A stretch of 47,577 nt of DNA from DASWVC01 sp036401335. Lineage in GTDB: Bacteria > Verrucomicrobiota > Verrucomicrobiia > Chthoniobacterales > JAFAMB01. The stretch is from the NCBI GenBank assembly GCA_036401335.1, contig DASWVC010000166.1, positions 1-47,577 of the forward strand. Direction: 5' to 3'. Within the stretch, counting starts at the first letter, position 1. Each line of letters begins with the position of its first letter. Below, in pieces: positions 16,592-24,732 of the stretch. The translations under genes were made by a program, and so were the position numbers. The notes under the pieces were generated by a model. It was not told the DNA's origin. It saw only the letters and a list, made by a program, of their open reading frames with translations, and searched no databases.

Positions 16592-17608
16592 TTAATGTTT
16601 CGGTGTGGCCGCCGGCTTCGACTCGGGGTGCGTGCTCGTCAGAAAATGGAGGGGCCGGCTGTGAAACTCCTCGACGGCCTGAGTGGCTTGGACGGCGAGC
16701 GTGTTCACCTGCTGGCTGGCCTGGGTGACGGTGTCGCTGGTGCGCGCCATTTTCGCGATCACCTTCTGGGCGGCAACCGCATCATCCCTGAACCTGTCCG
16801 CCGTGTCCTGAAACGATTGCAGAACCTGCCCCAGGCTTCCTTGATCCTTGCTTTGCAGGTCGGACAGGCGATTCAGGTGGTCGCTGCTTGCCCGCAGGTT
16901 CCCGACGATGGCCTCAAGCTGATGACGGATTGACTCGTCTTGTTTGCCTTCCGGTCCGTTAATGAGTTCCTCCAGGGTTCCAATCAGGCCGTCCACCGGG
17001 GTTCGGCCGTCCGAGCCCTTCTGCAGGAACAAGCCGTCGAAGGTGGCCACGCTGCGGTCCAGCACGGTTCCCGCATCGGAAAGGCGGCGGCCGGTGGACG
17101 ACGCGAGCGACTCCAGAGTCGCCAGGGCGGCATCAAAGCCCGGCAGGATGGCTTCAAGTTTCGTCGCACGCGTGCCGCGGATTTCCGTCCCGTTGGCCAG
17201 CGTGGCAACGGCAGGTTCACGGCCGGCCTCAGGGGACTCTGGCGGCCGCTGGTCAGGCAGTCCCAGTGCGATCGTAGCGTCCCCGAGCAGCGTGGGCTGC
17301 AACGATGCAATCACGGTGGCCGGAATCGGGAGCGAGCGGGTGATGACGACGTCAACTTTGACCGCCGGAACGGCCGTGCCGGGTTCGTAATCGAGGCGGC
17401 TGACGTACCCGACCGGAATGCCGAGAAAGTAAACCTTGGAATGTTCCCGCACGCCGGTCACGTCATCAAACCGGATGGAAAATGCGAGCGCCGGTCGTCG
17501 GAACGGGTTGTCCTCTACCGCGTAGAACAACCCCCCAAACAACACCAGCGCCAGAAATGCGAATGCCAACAGGGTGAGTCTGGCTTTCTGAGGTCGGTTG
17601 CCGTTCAT
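16592..17608 (-). CDS. mlaD: MlaD/MCE-family substrate-binding component of a lipid ABC transporter
   Basis: One N-terminal membrane helix (residues 11-30) anchors a periplasmic MCE domain (about 38-118) with the family core FDDVTGVREHSKVYFLGIPVGYV. Family members form hexameric rings that carry phospholipids between the membranes. The C-terminal 200 residues are long amphipathic helices with few aromatics, ending in a Pro/Lys tail. The frame remains open for 114 codons upstream, but that region overlaps the mlaF gene and lacks an MCE pattern; the chosen ATG directly precedes the membrane helix and lies 13 nt after the mlaF stop. At 338 residues it is longer than E. coli MlaD (183), closer to the Mce proteins of other phyla. 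Confidence 0.9.
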   Translation of the reverse strand: MNGNRPQKARLTLLAFAFLALVLFGGLFYAVEDNPFRRPALAFSIRFDDVTGVREHSKVYFLGIPVGYVSRLDYEPGTAVPAVKVDVVITRSLPIPATVIASLQPTLLGDATIALGLPDQRPPESPEAGREPAVATLANGTEIRGTRATKLEAILPGFDAALATLESLASSTGRRLSDAGTVLDRSVATFDGLFLQKGSDGRTPVDGLIGTLEELINGPEGKQDESIRHQLEAIVGNLRASSDHLNRLSDLQSKDQGSLGQVLQSFQDTADRFRDDAVAAQKVIAKMARTSDTVTQASQQVNTLAVQATQAVEEFHSRPLHFLTSTHPESKPAATPKH

Positions 17609-17621
17609 GCGTTTAGCCTGG

Positions 17622-18452
17622 TTAATCTTCAAACCCCGATGACGCCCGCGAACCGCGGCCCGGAGCCAGAAATCGCCGGACCAGCGGGTGGGTGGAGGAG
17701 GTGAAGTCGTCCGGTCCGCCCTGGAGGATGACGCGCCCCTGATTGTCCCCGTCCCGTTCCCCGCCCAGCAGGACCGCCCGGTTGGCGATCCGGTAAAAGC
17801 TCGCGAGGTCATGGGTAACAACCACCGCGGCGGCGCCGATGCGCCGGGTAAGCCGGATGAAAAGCTCATCAATTTCCTCCGTGCTGACCGGGTCCAGCCC
17901 TGAGGTTGGTTCATCGGCAAAGACAAGCGCGGGATCAAGGGCAAGCGCACGGGCGAGTGCCGCCCGCTTTTTCATGCCGCCGCTGATCCCCGACGGCCTC
18001 TTGTCTCCGTGGTTTTCCAGGCCCACCATCCGGAGCTTCAAGCGTCCTGTCTCCCTGAGAACATCCGCCGAGATGCCTCGGTAATGTTCCCGAAGGGGCA
18101 GGCAGACGTTCTCCAGCACCGAGAGTGACTCAAGCAAGGCGCCCGACTGAAAAAGCATGCCGCATTGAAGGTGGATCGATTTCAACGCGGGCGGCTTCAA
18201 CCGGTGCAGGTTCTGACCCGTGATGCGTACCTCGCCGACGGTCGGTTCGAGCACCCCGATCAGGATGTTGAGCAAGCTGCTCTTCCCGCAGCCGCTTCCC
18301 CCTAAAATCACGAACGTTTCCTTTGGGTAAACCTTGAAGCTGATCCCGTTCAGCACGGTCCTTCCGTTCGGGTAGGTCAAGCCCACGTCGGCAGCTTCCA
18401 GGATGGGCTCCGGCGATTCCACCTGCTCGGGTGCTCGTGGACGTTCAAGCAC
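17622..18452 (-). CDS. mlaF: MlaF-type ABC transporter ATPase
   Basis: The cytoplasmic subunit powers lipid movement by the MlaE permease. It shows Walker A GGSGCGKSS (51-59), Q-loop MLFQSGALLESLSV (99-112), signature SGISGGMKKRAALARAL (154-170), Walker B ALVFADEP (175-182) and the switch His in VVTHD. The 'GMLFQSGALL' and 'SGGMKKR' forms are specific to the Mla/Mkl branch, separating it from general importers. At 276 residues it has the usual length. It lies between mlaE (14 nt gap) and mlaD (13 nt gap). Confidence 0.95.
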   Translation of the reverse strand: MLERPRAPEQVESPEPILEAADVGLTYPNGRTVLNGISFKVYPKETFVILGGSGCGKSSLLNILIGVLEPTVGEVRITGQNLHRLKPPALKSIHLQCGMLFQSGALLESLSVLENVCLPLREHYRGISADVLRETGRLKLRMVGLENHGDKRPSGISGGMKKRAALARALALDPALVFADEPTSGLDPVSTEEIDELFIRLTRRIGAAAVVVTHDLASFYRIANRAVLLGGERDGDNQGRVILQGGPDDFTSSTHPLVRRFLAPGRGSRASSGFED

Positions 18453-18466
18453 AATTGGTTTCCTCC

Positions 18467-19213
18467 CTACCCAAGTTCCAGCGCAGTGACGGCGGCATCG
18501 GCCAGCGTGATCACCACGACCGAGGTCACGACCGATTCGGTGGTTGCCTGGCTGATCTCCCGGGACCCGTGACGGACGTTCATTCCTTTATAAATGGAAA
18601 TAACCGCGATGATAAAACCGAACAACCCGCTTTTTGCCAGGGCCAGCAGCACGCTCGAGAAAAGTGAGCCGTCCAACGCATAAAACACGTATTCCGACAG
18701 GGGCATGTGCAGCATCAGACCGCAAAGGAGCCAGCCACCCAGAAGGGAAGCATAAATCCCTGCCAGGGTCACCACCGGCAGCATCAGCTGAAACCCGAGA
18801 AAACGGGGCAGCAGCAAGTAGGGAACCACGTCGATGCCCATCGTGAACAGGGCTTTCACCTCTTCCGACACCTGCATGGCTCCAAGCTCGGCCGTGACCG
18901 CCGAGACGCTGCGTCCCACAAAAATCAGTGCAACGCCCACGGGTACAACTTGCTCGGTCAGGATTACCCACAACAAGGTAGGAATCATCTGGGCCTGCCC
19001 AACCGGGCTGAGTTGCACCTCGAGCACCAAGGCAAGGACGAACCCGGCTGCCATGGAGATGAGGCTCGCCGTCGGCACCGCCCCTGCGCCAATCGAGCGC
19101 ATCTGCCGCACGGTGTCATCGATGGCCAGTGTCGACGGACGCAGGAACGCCCGAACCCCGGAAAGGCTAAGCTCAGCCAAAAGGCGCCCATAAGTGAGCC
19201 GGCGGGTGATCAT
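18467..19213 (-). CDS. mlaE: MlaE-type permease of a lipid ABC transporter
   Basis: The 248-residue inner-membrane protein carries five to six helices in the MlaE arrangement: an amphipathic start, the ALVLEVQL helix, then VGVALIFVGRSVSAVTAELGAMQVSEEVKAL, which is the conserved coupling segment ('GRxGxAxxAELGxMxxxEEidAL' in the family), and LPRFLGFQLMLPVVTLAG. FGFIIAVISIYKGMNVRHG near the C-terminus matches the family's 'CxxGxxxxGGaxGVG' zone loosely. The start codon overlaps the STAS gene stop (ATGA), so the two are translationally coupled. There is no mlaC or mlaA in the window, so the periplasmic and outer-membrane partners are elsewhere or absent. Confidence 0.93.
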   Translation of the reverse strand: MITRRLTYGRLLAELSLSGVRAFLRPSTLAIDDTVRQMRSIGAGAVPTASLISMAAGFVLALVLEVQLSPVGQAQMIPTLLWVILTEQVVPVGVALIFVGRSVSAVTAELGAMQVSEEVKALFTMGIDVVPYLLLPRFLGFQLMLPVVTLAGIYASLLGGWLLCGLMLHMPLSEYVFYALDGSLFSSVLLALAKSGLFGFIIAVISIYKGMNVRHGSREISQATTESVVTSVVVITLADAAVTALELG

Positions 19214-19575
19214 GCTTCGGTCTCCAGGCCGAGGCCGTCACGGGCGGCAGCCAGGTTCGGGTAGCTTGCCAGTTCCTTCTGAAGGCCCATCATCTCGAAC
19301 GACTCGCGAATCCGATCCGGCATCCCGACAATCGCCACCCGGGCCGTGTGCGCCCGGGTGCGCGCATACAAAGTGATGACGGCCCAGACCGGACTGTTAA
19401 TAAAGTCGGTGGCAGCAAGGTTGATGGCGAGTAACCGGACATTTTCTCTGGCCAGGCGGTCAAACCGATCCTGAAGTGCTTGCAAGCAAAGGATGTCGGC
19501 GGTGCCCTGAAACGTCAGTACGCGGTCCGGCCCCTCTTTTTTCTCGTCCACCGTTAACCGCGGAGCAGGCTTCAT
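19210..19575 (-). CDS. STAS-domain protein (MlaB-like or anti-sigma antagonist-like)
   Basis: The protein has 121 residues, essentially one STAS domain. The strand-helix boundary TDFINSPVWAVITLY aligns with the phosphorylated loop of SpoIIAA (MDSSG): S61 occupies the phosphoacceptor position, with Asn in place of the preceding Asp. In E. coli, MlaB is a STAS subunit that binds MlaF and is needed for transporter activity; in sigma-factor control, STAS proteins are switched by Ser phosphorylation. This gene opens an operon that encodes both an Mla transporter and a SpoIIE-type phosphatase/HATPase protein, so both readings could hold at once. Cytoplasmic. The ATG follows an AT-rich presumptive promoter region. 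Confidence 0.88.
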   Translation of the reverse strand: MKPAPRLTVDEKKEGPDRVLTFQGTADILCLQALQDRFDRLARENVRLLAINLAATDFINSPVWAVITLYARTRAHTARVAIVGMPDRIRESFEMMGLQKELASYPNLAAARDGLGLETEA

Positions 19576-19960
19576 CGCAGCGAAACGCTAGGGTTGAGGG
19601 CGAACGAGGGCGAGCTTTTTTGATTCCTCGCCGCGCGGAAACGCCGGCCGGCATCCTCCCGGGCCGCTTCCGGAGGCAGCGGAGTTGCGAAGCGCAACCG
19701 CCGGCCGCCAGGGTTGAAGGTTCAGAGGCGACCCCGACCGTGGTTAAATTATAAACTTTACACATATTATAATTAAATGTGAAGTGGCAGGCGCTGAACC
19801 GGCAAAGCCATAGCCGGTCTGGCGTTATTCTGAAAAACTTGAGAGTATTCCATAACCAGTCGCAAAAATTTCGTGTTGGATAGTCGGTCGAGCCGGCAAC
19901 TCTGCTTGCCTGACGGGGCAGCGTGCGGAAACGTTGACCAGAACGAATAACCTTTTCGAA
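19576..19960. other. Divergent intergenic region between the STAS operon and the RlpA-like gene
   Basis: This 385-bp stretch has no supportable gene. The part near the STAS gene is GC-rich; the middle holds a sharp AT-rich island at about 19743-19781 (listed separately) that stands out against the surrounding DNA. It must contain the promoters of both flanking transcription units. Confidence 0.6.
19744..19781 (-). promoter_or_regulatory. AT-rich promoter/operator candidate for the STAS-Mla operon
   Basis: Two perfect TATAAT hexamers lie on the minus strand (19771-19766 and 19753-19748). The first falls inside a 21-bp imperfect palindrome with CACAT and ATGTG arms (19761-19781), a shape expected of a dimeric regulator site. 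No convincing -35 box is seen. Transcription from here would leave a leader of about 165 nt before the STAS start. A TATAAT is also readable on the plus strand (19768-19773), so the site could serve the divergent gene. Confidence 0.45.
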
Positions 19961-20896
19961 ATGATGTCGCCTTGCCCGGAGACCCACGCACTTTCTTTCC
20001 GCGAGACCGCAGGGTTCTGGCGGAACCTGCGCCCGCTGGTTGCCCTTGCGCTCGGGGGGGGCATCACCGCGTTGACCGGCGGCCTTTTCGCCCACGAGGT
20101 ATCCGGCAGTTTCCTGCAACGCGCGATGGCCTTGAGGGCTGAAGCGATCCGGAAAGCGACTCCTTCCGTGATCCTGGTGCCGGTTGCGGCAGGTTCACCG
20201 GGATTTTCAGCGGCGGGCGGTTCTGGGGTTGCGGGCCGCTACGGTTGGAAATCGCAGATTTCCACGACCATTTTCTGGATCGGGGAGCAGCCGACCCCAC
20301 AGAACCCTGTCTCCAATGAGCAAAGCGCGTGGGACCGGGGGTGGACTGACCGCTACGGGGGTTATGACGACCCGAGCCCTGCTGCCCGTCGCAACTTTGC
20401 CCCCGTGAGCTTTCTGCCCCGGCTGAATCCCTTCTACGTGGCGTTGCCTTACAACGACATCGATGACCATCACACCAAGCCCGAAGCGTCGAGGTTGATT
20501 CCGTGGTTCAAGTCGGCCTTCGTGCGGGACGGGCAGTCCGTCTGTCAAGGCCGCTGGGTTGCCATCCGGCATGGCAACCGCGTCTGCTACGCGCAATGGG
20601 CAGACGTGGGTCCTTTCGCAACCGATGACTGGCAGTACGTGTTTGGAAACGGACGTCCGCATCCGAATCCGAACCAGAACGCTGGCCTCGATGTTTCACC
20701 GGCGGTGCGTGAATACCTCGGGCTCAACGGGATCGACCAATGTGATTGGAAGTTCGTGGATTTTTCCACCATTCCTTCCGGTCCCTGGGCGTGGTATGGT
20801 GAAAACAATCCTTTCGTCCGGCTCCACAACGTGCGCTCCGGCGCGACCGCCAAGCGGGTCGCCATCGTTCCGGGAACGGATCCAGGTCACCTGTAG
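19961..20896 (+). CDS. Membrane-anchored or secreted RlpA-like protein of unknown role
   Basis: This 311-residue protein has one hydrophobic segment near the N-terminus (LRPLVALALGGGITALTGGLFA) that would act as a signal or anchor. The C-terminal part (about 150-300) has features of a double-psi barrel/RlpA or expansin-like fold: NPFYVALPYNDID, SVCQGRWVAIRHGNRVCYAQWADVGPF, then a block with GLDVSPAVREYLGLN and CDWKFVDF. Such folds bind or cleave peptidoglycan or sugars, but I cannot confirm catalytic residues. The two Cys in the core could form a disulfide in the periplasm. The start is uncertain: TTG at 19934 adds nine residues, and ATG at 19964 is also possible. Transcribed alone. Confidence 0.65.
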   Translation: MMSPCPETHALSFRETAGFWRNLRPLVALALGGGITALTGGLFAHEVSGSFLQRAMALRAEAIRKATPSVILVPVAAGSPGFSAAGGSGVAGRYGWKSQISTTIFWIGEQPTPQNPVSNEQSAWDRGWTDRYGGYDDPSPAARRNFAPVSFLPRLNPFYVALPYNDIDDHHTKPEASRLIPWFKSAFVRDGQSVCQGRWVAIRHGNRVCYAQWADVGPFATDDWQYVFGNGRPHPNPNQNAGLDVSPAVREYLGLNGIDQCDWKFVDFSTIPSGPWAWYGENNPFVRLHNVRSGATAKRVAIVPGTDPGHL

Positions 20897-20987
20897 CCTG
20901 CCCCCGCGATGGAGCTCCTGACCGGGATTCAGCCGGATTGTCTCGGGAAATCAGCAGGCATTTTTGCCGAGGATCGGCGACCATGGT

Positions 20988-22037
20988 TCAGGCGTTTTTT
21001 GCCGTGAGCACCTCCACCTGCCGCTCAAGCTCCCGGAGGCGGTGAATCAGGTCGGGCAACTGCTTTAGCGCAATAAACTGGCGTTTCGCCTGTTGGCCAG
21101 GGGCAGCCGGAATGCCGAGCACAGTGCCTCCGTCCGGAACATCGCGCATCACGCCCGACTTGGCGCCGACGGTGGATTGGCGGCCGAGCTTCAGGTGGCC
21201 GGCAATTCCGGACTGTGACGCGATCACGCTGTAGTCGCCCAGGTGTGTGCTTCCGGCGAATCCAACCTGGCCCATGATCAGGCAGTGCTTTCCAATCACG
21301 ACGTTGTGCGCGATGTGGACCAGGTTGTCGATCTTAGTGCCCTGCCCAATCACGGTGGAGCCGAGGGCGCCACGGTCGATCGCGGCATTGGCCCCGATTT
21401 CGACGTCGTCCCCGATGGTGACATCGCCGGCCTGGAGCATCTTGCGGTGACAGGCTCCGTCGAGCACGTAGCCGTAGCCGTCCGAGCCGATGACGGTGCC
21501 GGCATGAACGGTTACGCGGCGGCCGATCTGCGAACGGGGGTAGAGTACGACGTTCGGGTGCAAACACACATCGTCGCCCAATACACAATCGCGGCCGATC
21601 CGGTTCCCGCCCATGAGCAGCGCACGGGCGCCGAGGCGGACCCCGGGACCGATCGTGCAGTGAGGACCTATGTGGGCGGTAGCGTCGATTTGCGCTGAGG
21701 GATCAACTACCGAACTCGGGTGCTGGCCGGGCGCGTACGCCTCCTCCGGGAAGAAAAGCGGGAGAACCCGGGCCATGGCCACCCGTGCATCTCTCACCCG
21801 GATGAGCACCTTGGACGCTGCAACCGGCAGCCCGGCTACGAGAATGGCAGCCGCGGCGCTTTGTTCGGCGGCGGCAAGATAGAACGCTTTTTCGGCAAAC
21901 GTAAGGTCCCCGGCCTTGGCGGCATCCGCGGCGGCAAACCCGGTCAGGCGGGTGGACGGATCGCCAACCACTTCACCCTGAACGGTTTCCGCCACTTGGG
22001 CGGCAGTGAGAAACGAGGTGGACTCAGTCAATGGCAT
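20988..22037 (-). CDS. lpxD: UDP-3-O-acylglucosamine N-acyltransferase LpxD
   Basis: LpxD adds the second hydroxyacyl chain from acyl-ACP to UDP-3-O-acylglucosamine in lipid A synthesis, so its presence shows an LPS-bearing outer membrane. The N-terminal uridine-binding domain (1-100) precedes a left-handed beta-helix of hexapeptide repeats (about 105-300), with catalytic H244 in NLVHIAHNVVIGKH and VGFAGSTHLGD after it. A C-terminal helix (PDLIHRLRELERQVEVL) would trimerise the protein. A frame open to 22094 would add 19 residues; I prefer this ATG because the first conserved residues follow it and the length (349) is normal. No other lpx, bamA or fabZ gene is adjacent, which is unlike the E. 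coli cluster. Confidence 0.94.
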   Translation of the reverse strand: MPLTESTSFLTAAQVAETVQGEVVGDPSTRLTGFAAADAAKAGDLTFAEKAFYLAAAEQSAAAAILVAGLPVAASKVLIRVRDARVAMARVLPLFFPEEAYAPGQHPSSVVDPSAQIDATAHIGPHCTIGPGVRLGARALLMGGNRIGRDCVLGDDVCLHPNVVLYPRSQIGRRVTVHAGTVIGSDGYGYVLDGACHRKMLQAGDVTIGDDVEIGANAAIDRGALGSTVIGQGTKIDNLVHIAHNVVIGKHCLIMGQVGFAGSTHLGDYSVIASQSGIAGHLKLGRQSTVGAKSGVMRDVPDGGTVLGIPAAPGQQAKRQFIALKQLPDLIHRLRELERQVEVLTAKNA

Positions 22038-22114
22038 AGGTGCAACATACCTCGGGACACGCTGGGCGGTGGCAGGACACGGACTTTCCTTCACGCGCTG
22101 GCTTTACCCCGGGC

Positions 22115-23125
22115 TCAGGCGATTCTGGAAGCCCCTTCGGGAACGGCTTGACGGAGCGAGGGAGTTGGCACCATGCGCTGTGCTTCAACGTCCCAGACTT
22201 TCAGGCGCAGGCACCGGACAATTTCCGCCGGACTAAATGACGTGGTCTTTGGGCTTTGCAGCTCGGGGATGGACCGAAGAACTTCAGGCAGCCGGTAAAA
22301 AGGAATTCGGGCATTCAGGTGATGAATGTGATGGTAGCCGATGTTGCCCGTGAACCAGGCCATGACTGGGGTGGTCTTAAGGTAACTGGAGGAGTCCAAC
22401 GCGGCTTTTTCGTAAGTCCAACCGGCTGCGTCATGGAAAGAGACATCCGGGAAATTGTGTTGCACATAAAACAGGTAGCTACCCACGCCACAGGCAACCA
22501 GGTGTGGGATGGTTTGGGTTAACACCAACCCCTGCCAGCCAAAACCCACCAACAGGGTAACGCCGATGCAGGCATGAACCACCACTGCGGCCAGACAATC
22601 GCGGTGTTCTCGCGGGTGATTAACAAAGGGATAAATGCACATCCCGTACAGGAACACGAAAAGGTACCCAAACAGGATGGTGAGCGGATGACGCATGAAG
22701 AGGTACTTCAGCCGCTCCGTCCTCGTTGACCGCAGGAACTGTGCTTTGGTCATGACCGGAAACGAGCCGATGTGTGAGCCACGCAGCTTCGAGTTGTGGT
22801 TATGGTGATGATTGTGTGAGGCTTGCCAGATGGTGCTCGGGCTTAATGCGTAAATCCCGAATACCGTCATGATCGCGTCAGCCAAACGGGAATGAGGCAG
22901 AATGGCGTGGTGTTGCTGGTCGTGGTAGATGACGAAGAATCTCAGGATAAGCAGCCCAGCCGCCACGCTGCAGATCAGCCGGATCACCCAGGGGAAGCTG
23001 GTTAAGGTCCCGGCAAGGGCAGCAAGCAGCAAAAAGCCGGTAGACACCAAGCACCACCAGCTCCGGCGGGTGTCGTCCTGGGCAAAAGCCTTGGTCGCGA
23101 GGATCAAACTTTTTCCGGTTCTCAT
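22115..23125 (-). CDS. Membrane fatty acid desaturase
   Basis: This di-iron enzyme inserts a double bond into acyl chains of membrane lipids. The three His boxes are clear: HDQQHH (68-73), SHNHHH (103-108) and HHIHH (about 270), with pairs of membrane helices before box 1 and between boxes 2 and 3. At 336 residues it fits acyl-lipid desaturases of the omega-6/delta-12 type, but regioselectivity cannot be read from sequence. It is 77 nt upstream of lpxD on the same strand; both act on envelope lipids and may be cotranscribed. Confidence 0.9.
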   Translation of the reverse strand: MRTGKSLILATKAFAQDDTRRSWWCLVSTGFLLLAALAGTLTSFPWVIRLICSVAAGLLILRFFVIYHDQQHHAILPHSRLADAIMTVFGIYALSPSTIWQASHNHHHNHNSKLRGSHIGSFPVMTKAQFLRSTRTERLKYLFMRHPLTILFGYLFVFLYGMCIYPFVNHPREHRDCLAAVVVHACIGVTLLVGFGWQGLVLTQTIPHLVACGVGSYLFYVQHNFPDVSFHDAAGWTYEKAALDSSSYLKTTPVMAWFTGNIGYHHIHHLNARIPFYRLPEVLRSIPELQSPKTTSFSPAEIVRCLRLKVWDVEAQRMVPTPSLRQAVPEGASRIA

Positions 23126-23198
23126 GCGTGTGTCACGCGTCTAGGCTGCGGGATAAGGACGGCTTTGTCAATTCAGCGGCGTTACCGTTCCATCCCTC

Positions 23199-23215
23199 TG
23201 CCGGTGAAACCGGCA
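23199..23215. terminator. Hairpin beyond glpK
   Basis: A perfect 7-bp stem (TGCCGGT / ACCGGCA) with a GAA loop lies just after the glpK stop and is followed on the plus strand by TATTTT. No T-run follows in the glpK direction, so it may be a weak or factor-assisted terminator, or insulate the desaturase promoter. Confidence 0.4.
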
Positions 23216-23223
23216 TATTTTAC

Positions 23224-24711
23224 CTAGGGTTCGATCCAGAACTTCGAGCGCTCGAGCGCCTTTCTCCAGCGGCCCCGGAGCGCGTCACGATCGGCCGGCG
23301 CCATGGTTGGTGCGAACGTGCGATCAGAGGACCATTGCGAAGCAACTTCGTCGACCGACTTGTAGTAACCGACCGCAAGGGCGGCCAGGTACGCCGAACC
23401 GAGCCCCGTTGTTTCCGCGTTCTTGGCGCGTACCACCGGGATGCCCAGGAGGTCCGCCTGGAATTGCATCAGGTGGTTATTGGCAGACGCGCCCCCATCT
23501 ACCCGCAACTCCTTCAGTGTGATGCCCGCGTCAGCCTCCATCGCCAGTAAAATGTCGGCCACTTGGAACGCGATGCCTTCCAGGGCAGCCCGTGCGATGT
23601 GGGCTGCCGTCGTCCCGCGGGTGACGCCGACGATGGCGCCGCGGGCGTACGGGTCCCAGTGAGGTGCGCCGAGGCCGGCGAATGCCGGTACCAGGAACAC
23701 GTCGCCGGTGTCGGGCACACTCGCAGCCAATGCCTCCACTTCGGATGAGGACCGGATGATCTTCAATCCGTCCCGAAGCCATTGGACGACGGCACCGGCG
23801 ATGAACACGCTTCCTTCCAAGGCATATTGGGTCTGCCCGTTCGCGCGCCAGGCGATCGTGGTGAGCAGCTTGTTCTTAGAAGGAACTGCCTCGGTTCCGG
23901 TGTTCATGAGCATGAAACACCCGGTGCCGTAGGTGTTCTTGGCCATCCCGGGTTGGTGGCACATCTGGCCAAACAGCGCAGACTGCTGGTCGCCGGCGAT
24001 TCCCGCGATCGGGATGCCGGCCAAGGCCCCCGCACTCTCACCATAAACTTCACTCGAGCTCTTGACCGGGGGCAGCATCGAGCGGGGCACGCCCACCTGC
24101 TTCAGGAGTTCGTCATCCCATTGCCGGGTGTGGATGTTGAAGAGCATGGTGCGTGAGGCGTTCGTTTCATCGGTCACATGCACCTGGCCATGCGTCAGTT
24201 TCCAGATCAGCCAGCTGTCAACCGTGCCGAAAGCGAGGTCGCCGCGCTCCGCCTTTTCGCGTGCTCCCGGGACGTGTTCCAGGATCCAGGCAACCTTGGT
24301 GCCTGAAAAATAGGCATCGATCACCAGGCCGGTCTTCTGCTGGATCAAAGGTTCGAGGCCGTCGGCCTTCATCTTGTCACAGAGTCCGGCAGTCCGCCGG
24401 TCCTGCCAGACAATCGCGTTGTAGACGGGATCACCGGTCCTACGATCCCACACGACTGCCGTTTCCCGTTGGTTGGTGATGCCGATCGCCGCGATGTCAT
24501 TCACCTCGATCCCCGAGCGGCTGACGGCTTCCGCGGTCACGCCGCTCTGCGACGACCAGATCTCGGTGGGATCGTGTTCGACCCAGCCCGGGTGGGGAAA
24601 GATCTGCGTAAATTCTCGTTGTGAGACCGCGACAACTTCGCCTGAGCGGTCGAGGAGCAGGGCGCGCGAACTGGTCGTGCCCTGGTCGAGGGCCAGAAGG
24701 TAGTTTTTCAT
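23224..24711 (-). CDS. glpK: Glycerol kinase
   Basis: GlpK phosphorylates glycerol to sn-glycerol 3-phosphate with ATP in the cytoplasm. The FGGY-family sequence is typical: LALDQGTTSSRALLLD at the N-terminus, FPHPGWVEHDP, GITNQRET, NAIVWQDRRT, SWLIWKLTHGQVHVTDETNASRT (read in parts), GIAGDQQSALFGQ, and the C-terminal DGGASANNHLMQFQADLL. At 495 residues it is the normal length. It begins 21 nt after glpD, so the two are an operon in the order of use reversed. No glpF facilitator or glpR regulator is present. Confidence 0.97.
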   Translation of the reverse strand: MKNYLLALDQGTTSSRALLLDRSGEVVAVSQREFTQIFPHPGWVEHDPTEIWSSQSGVTAEAVSRSGIEVNDIAAIGITNQRETAVVWDRRTGDPVYNAIVWQDRRTAGLCDKMKADGLEPLIQQKTGLVIDAYFSGTKVAWILEHVPGAREKAERGDLAFGTVDSWLIWKLTHGQVHVTDETNASRTMLFNIHTRQWDDELLKQVGVPRSMLPPVKSSSEVYGESAGALAGIPIAGIAGDQQSALFGQMCHQPGMAKNTYGTGCFMLMNTGTEAVPSKNKLLTTIAWRANGQTQYALEGSVFIAGAVVQWLRDGLKIIRSSSEVEALAASVPDTGDVFLVPAFAGLGAPHWDPYARGAIVGVTRGTTAAHIARAALEGIAFQVADILLAMEADAGITLKELRVDGGASANNHLMQFQADLLGIPVVRAKNAETTGLGSAYLAALAVGYYKSVDEVASQWSSDRTFAPTMAPADRDALRGRWRKALERSKFWIEP

Positions 24712-24732
24712 TGGGGGGTAGTGATTCGAAGG

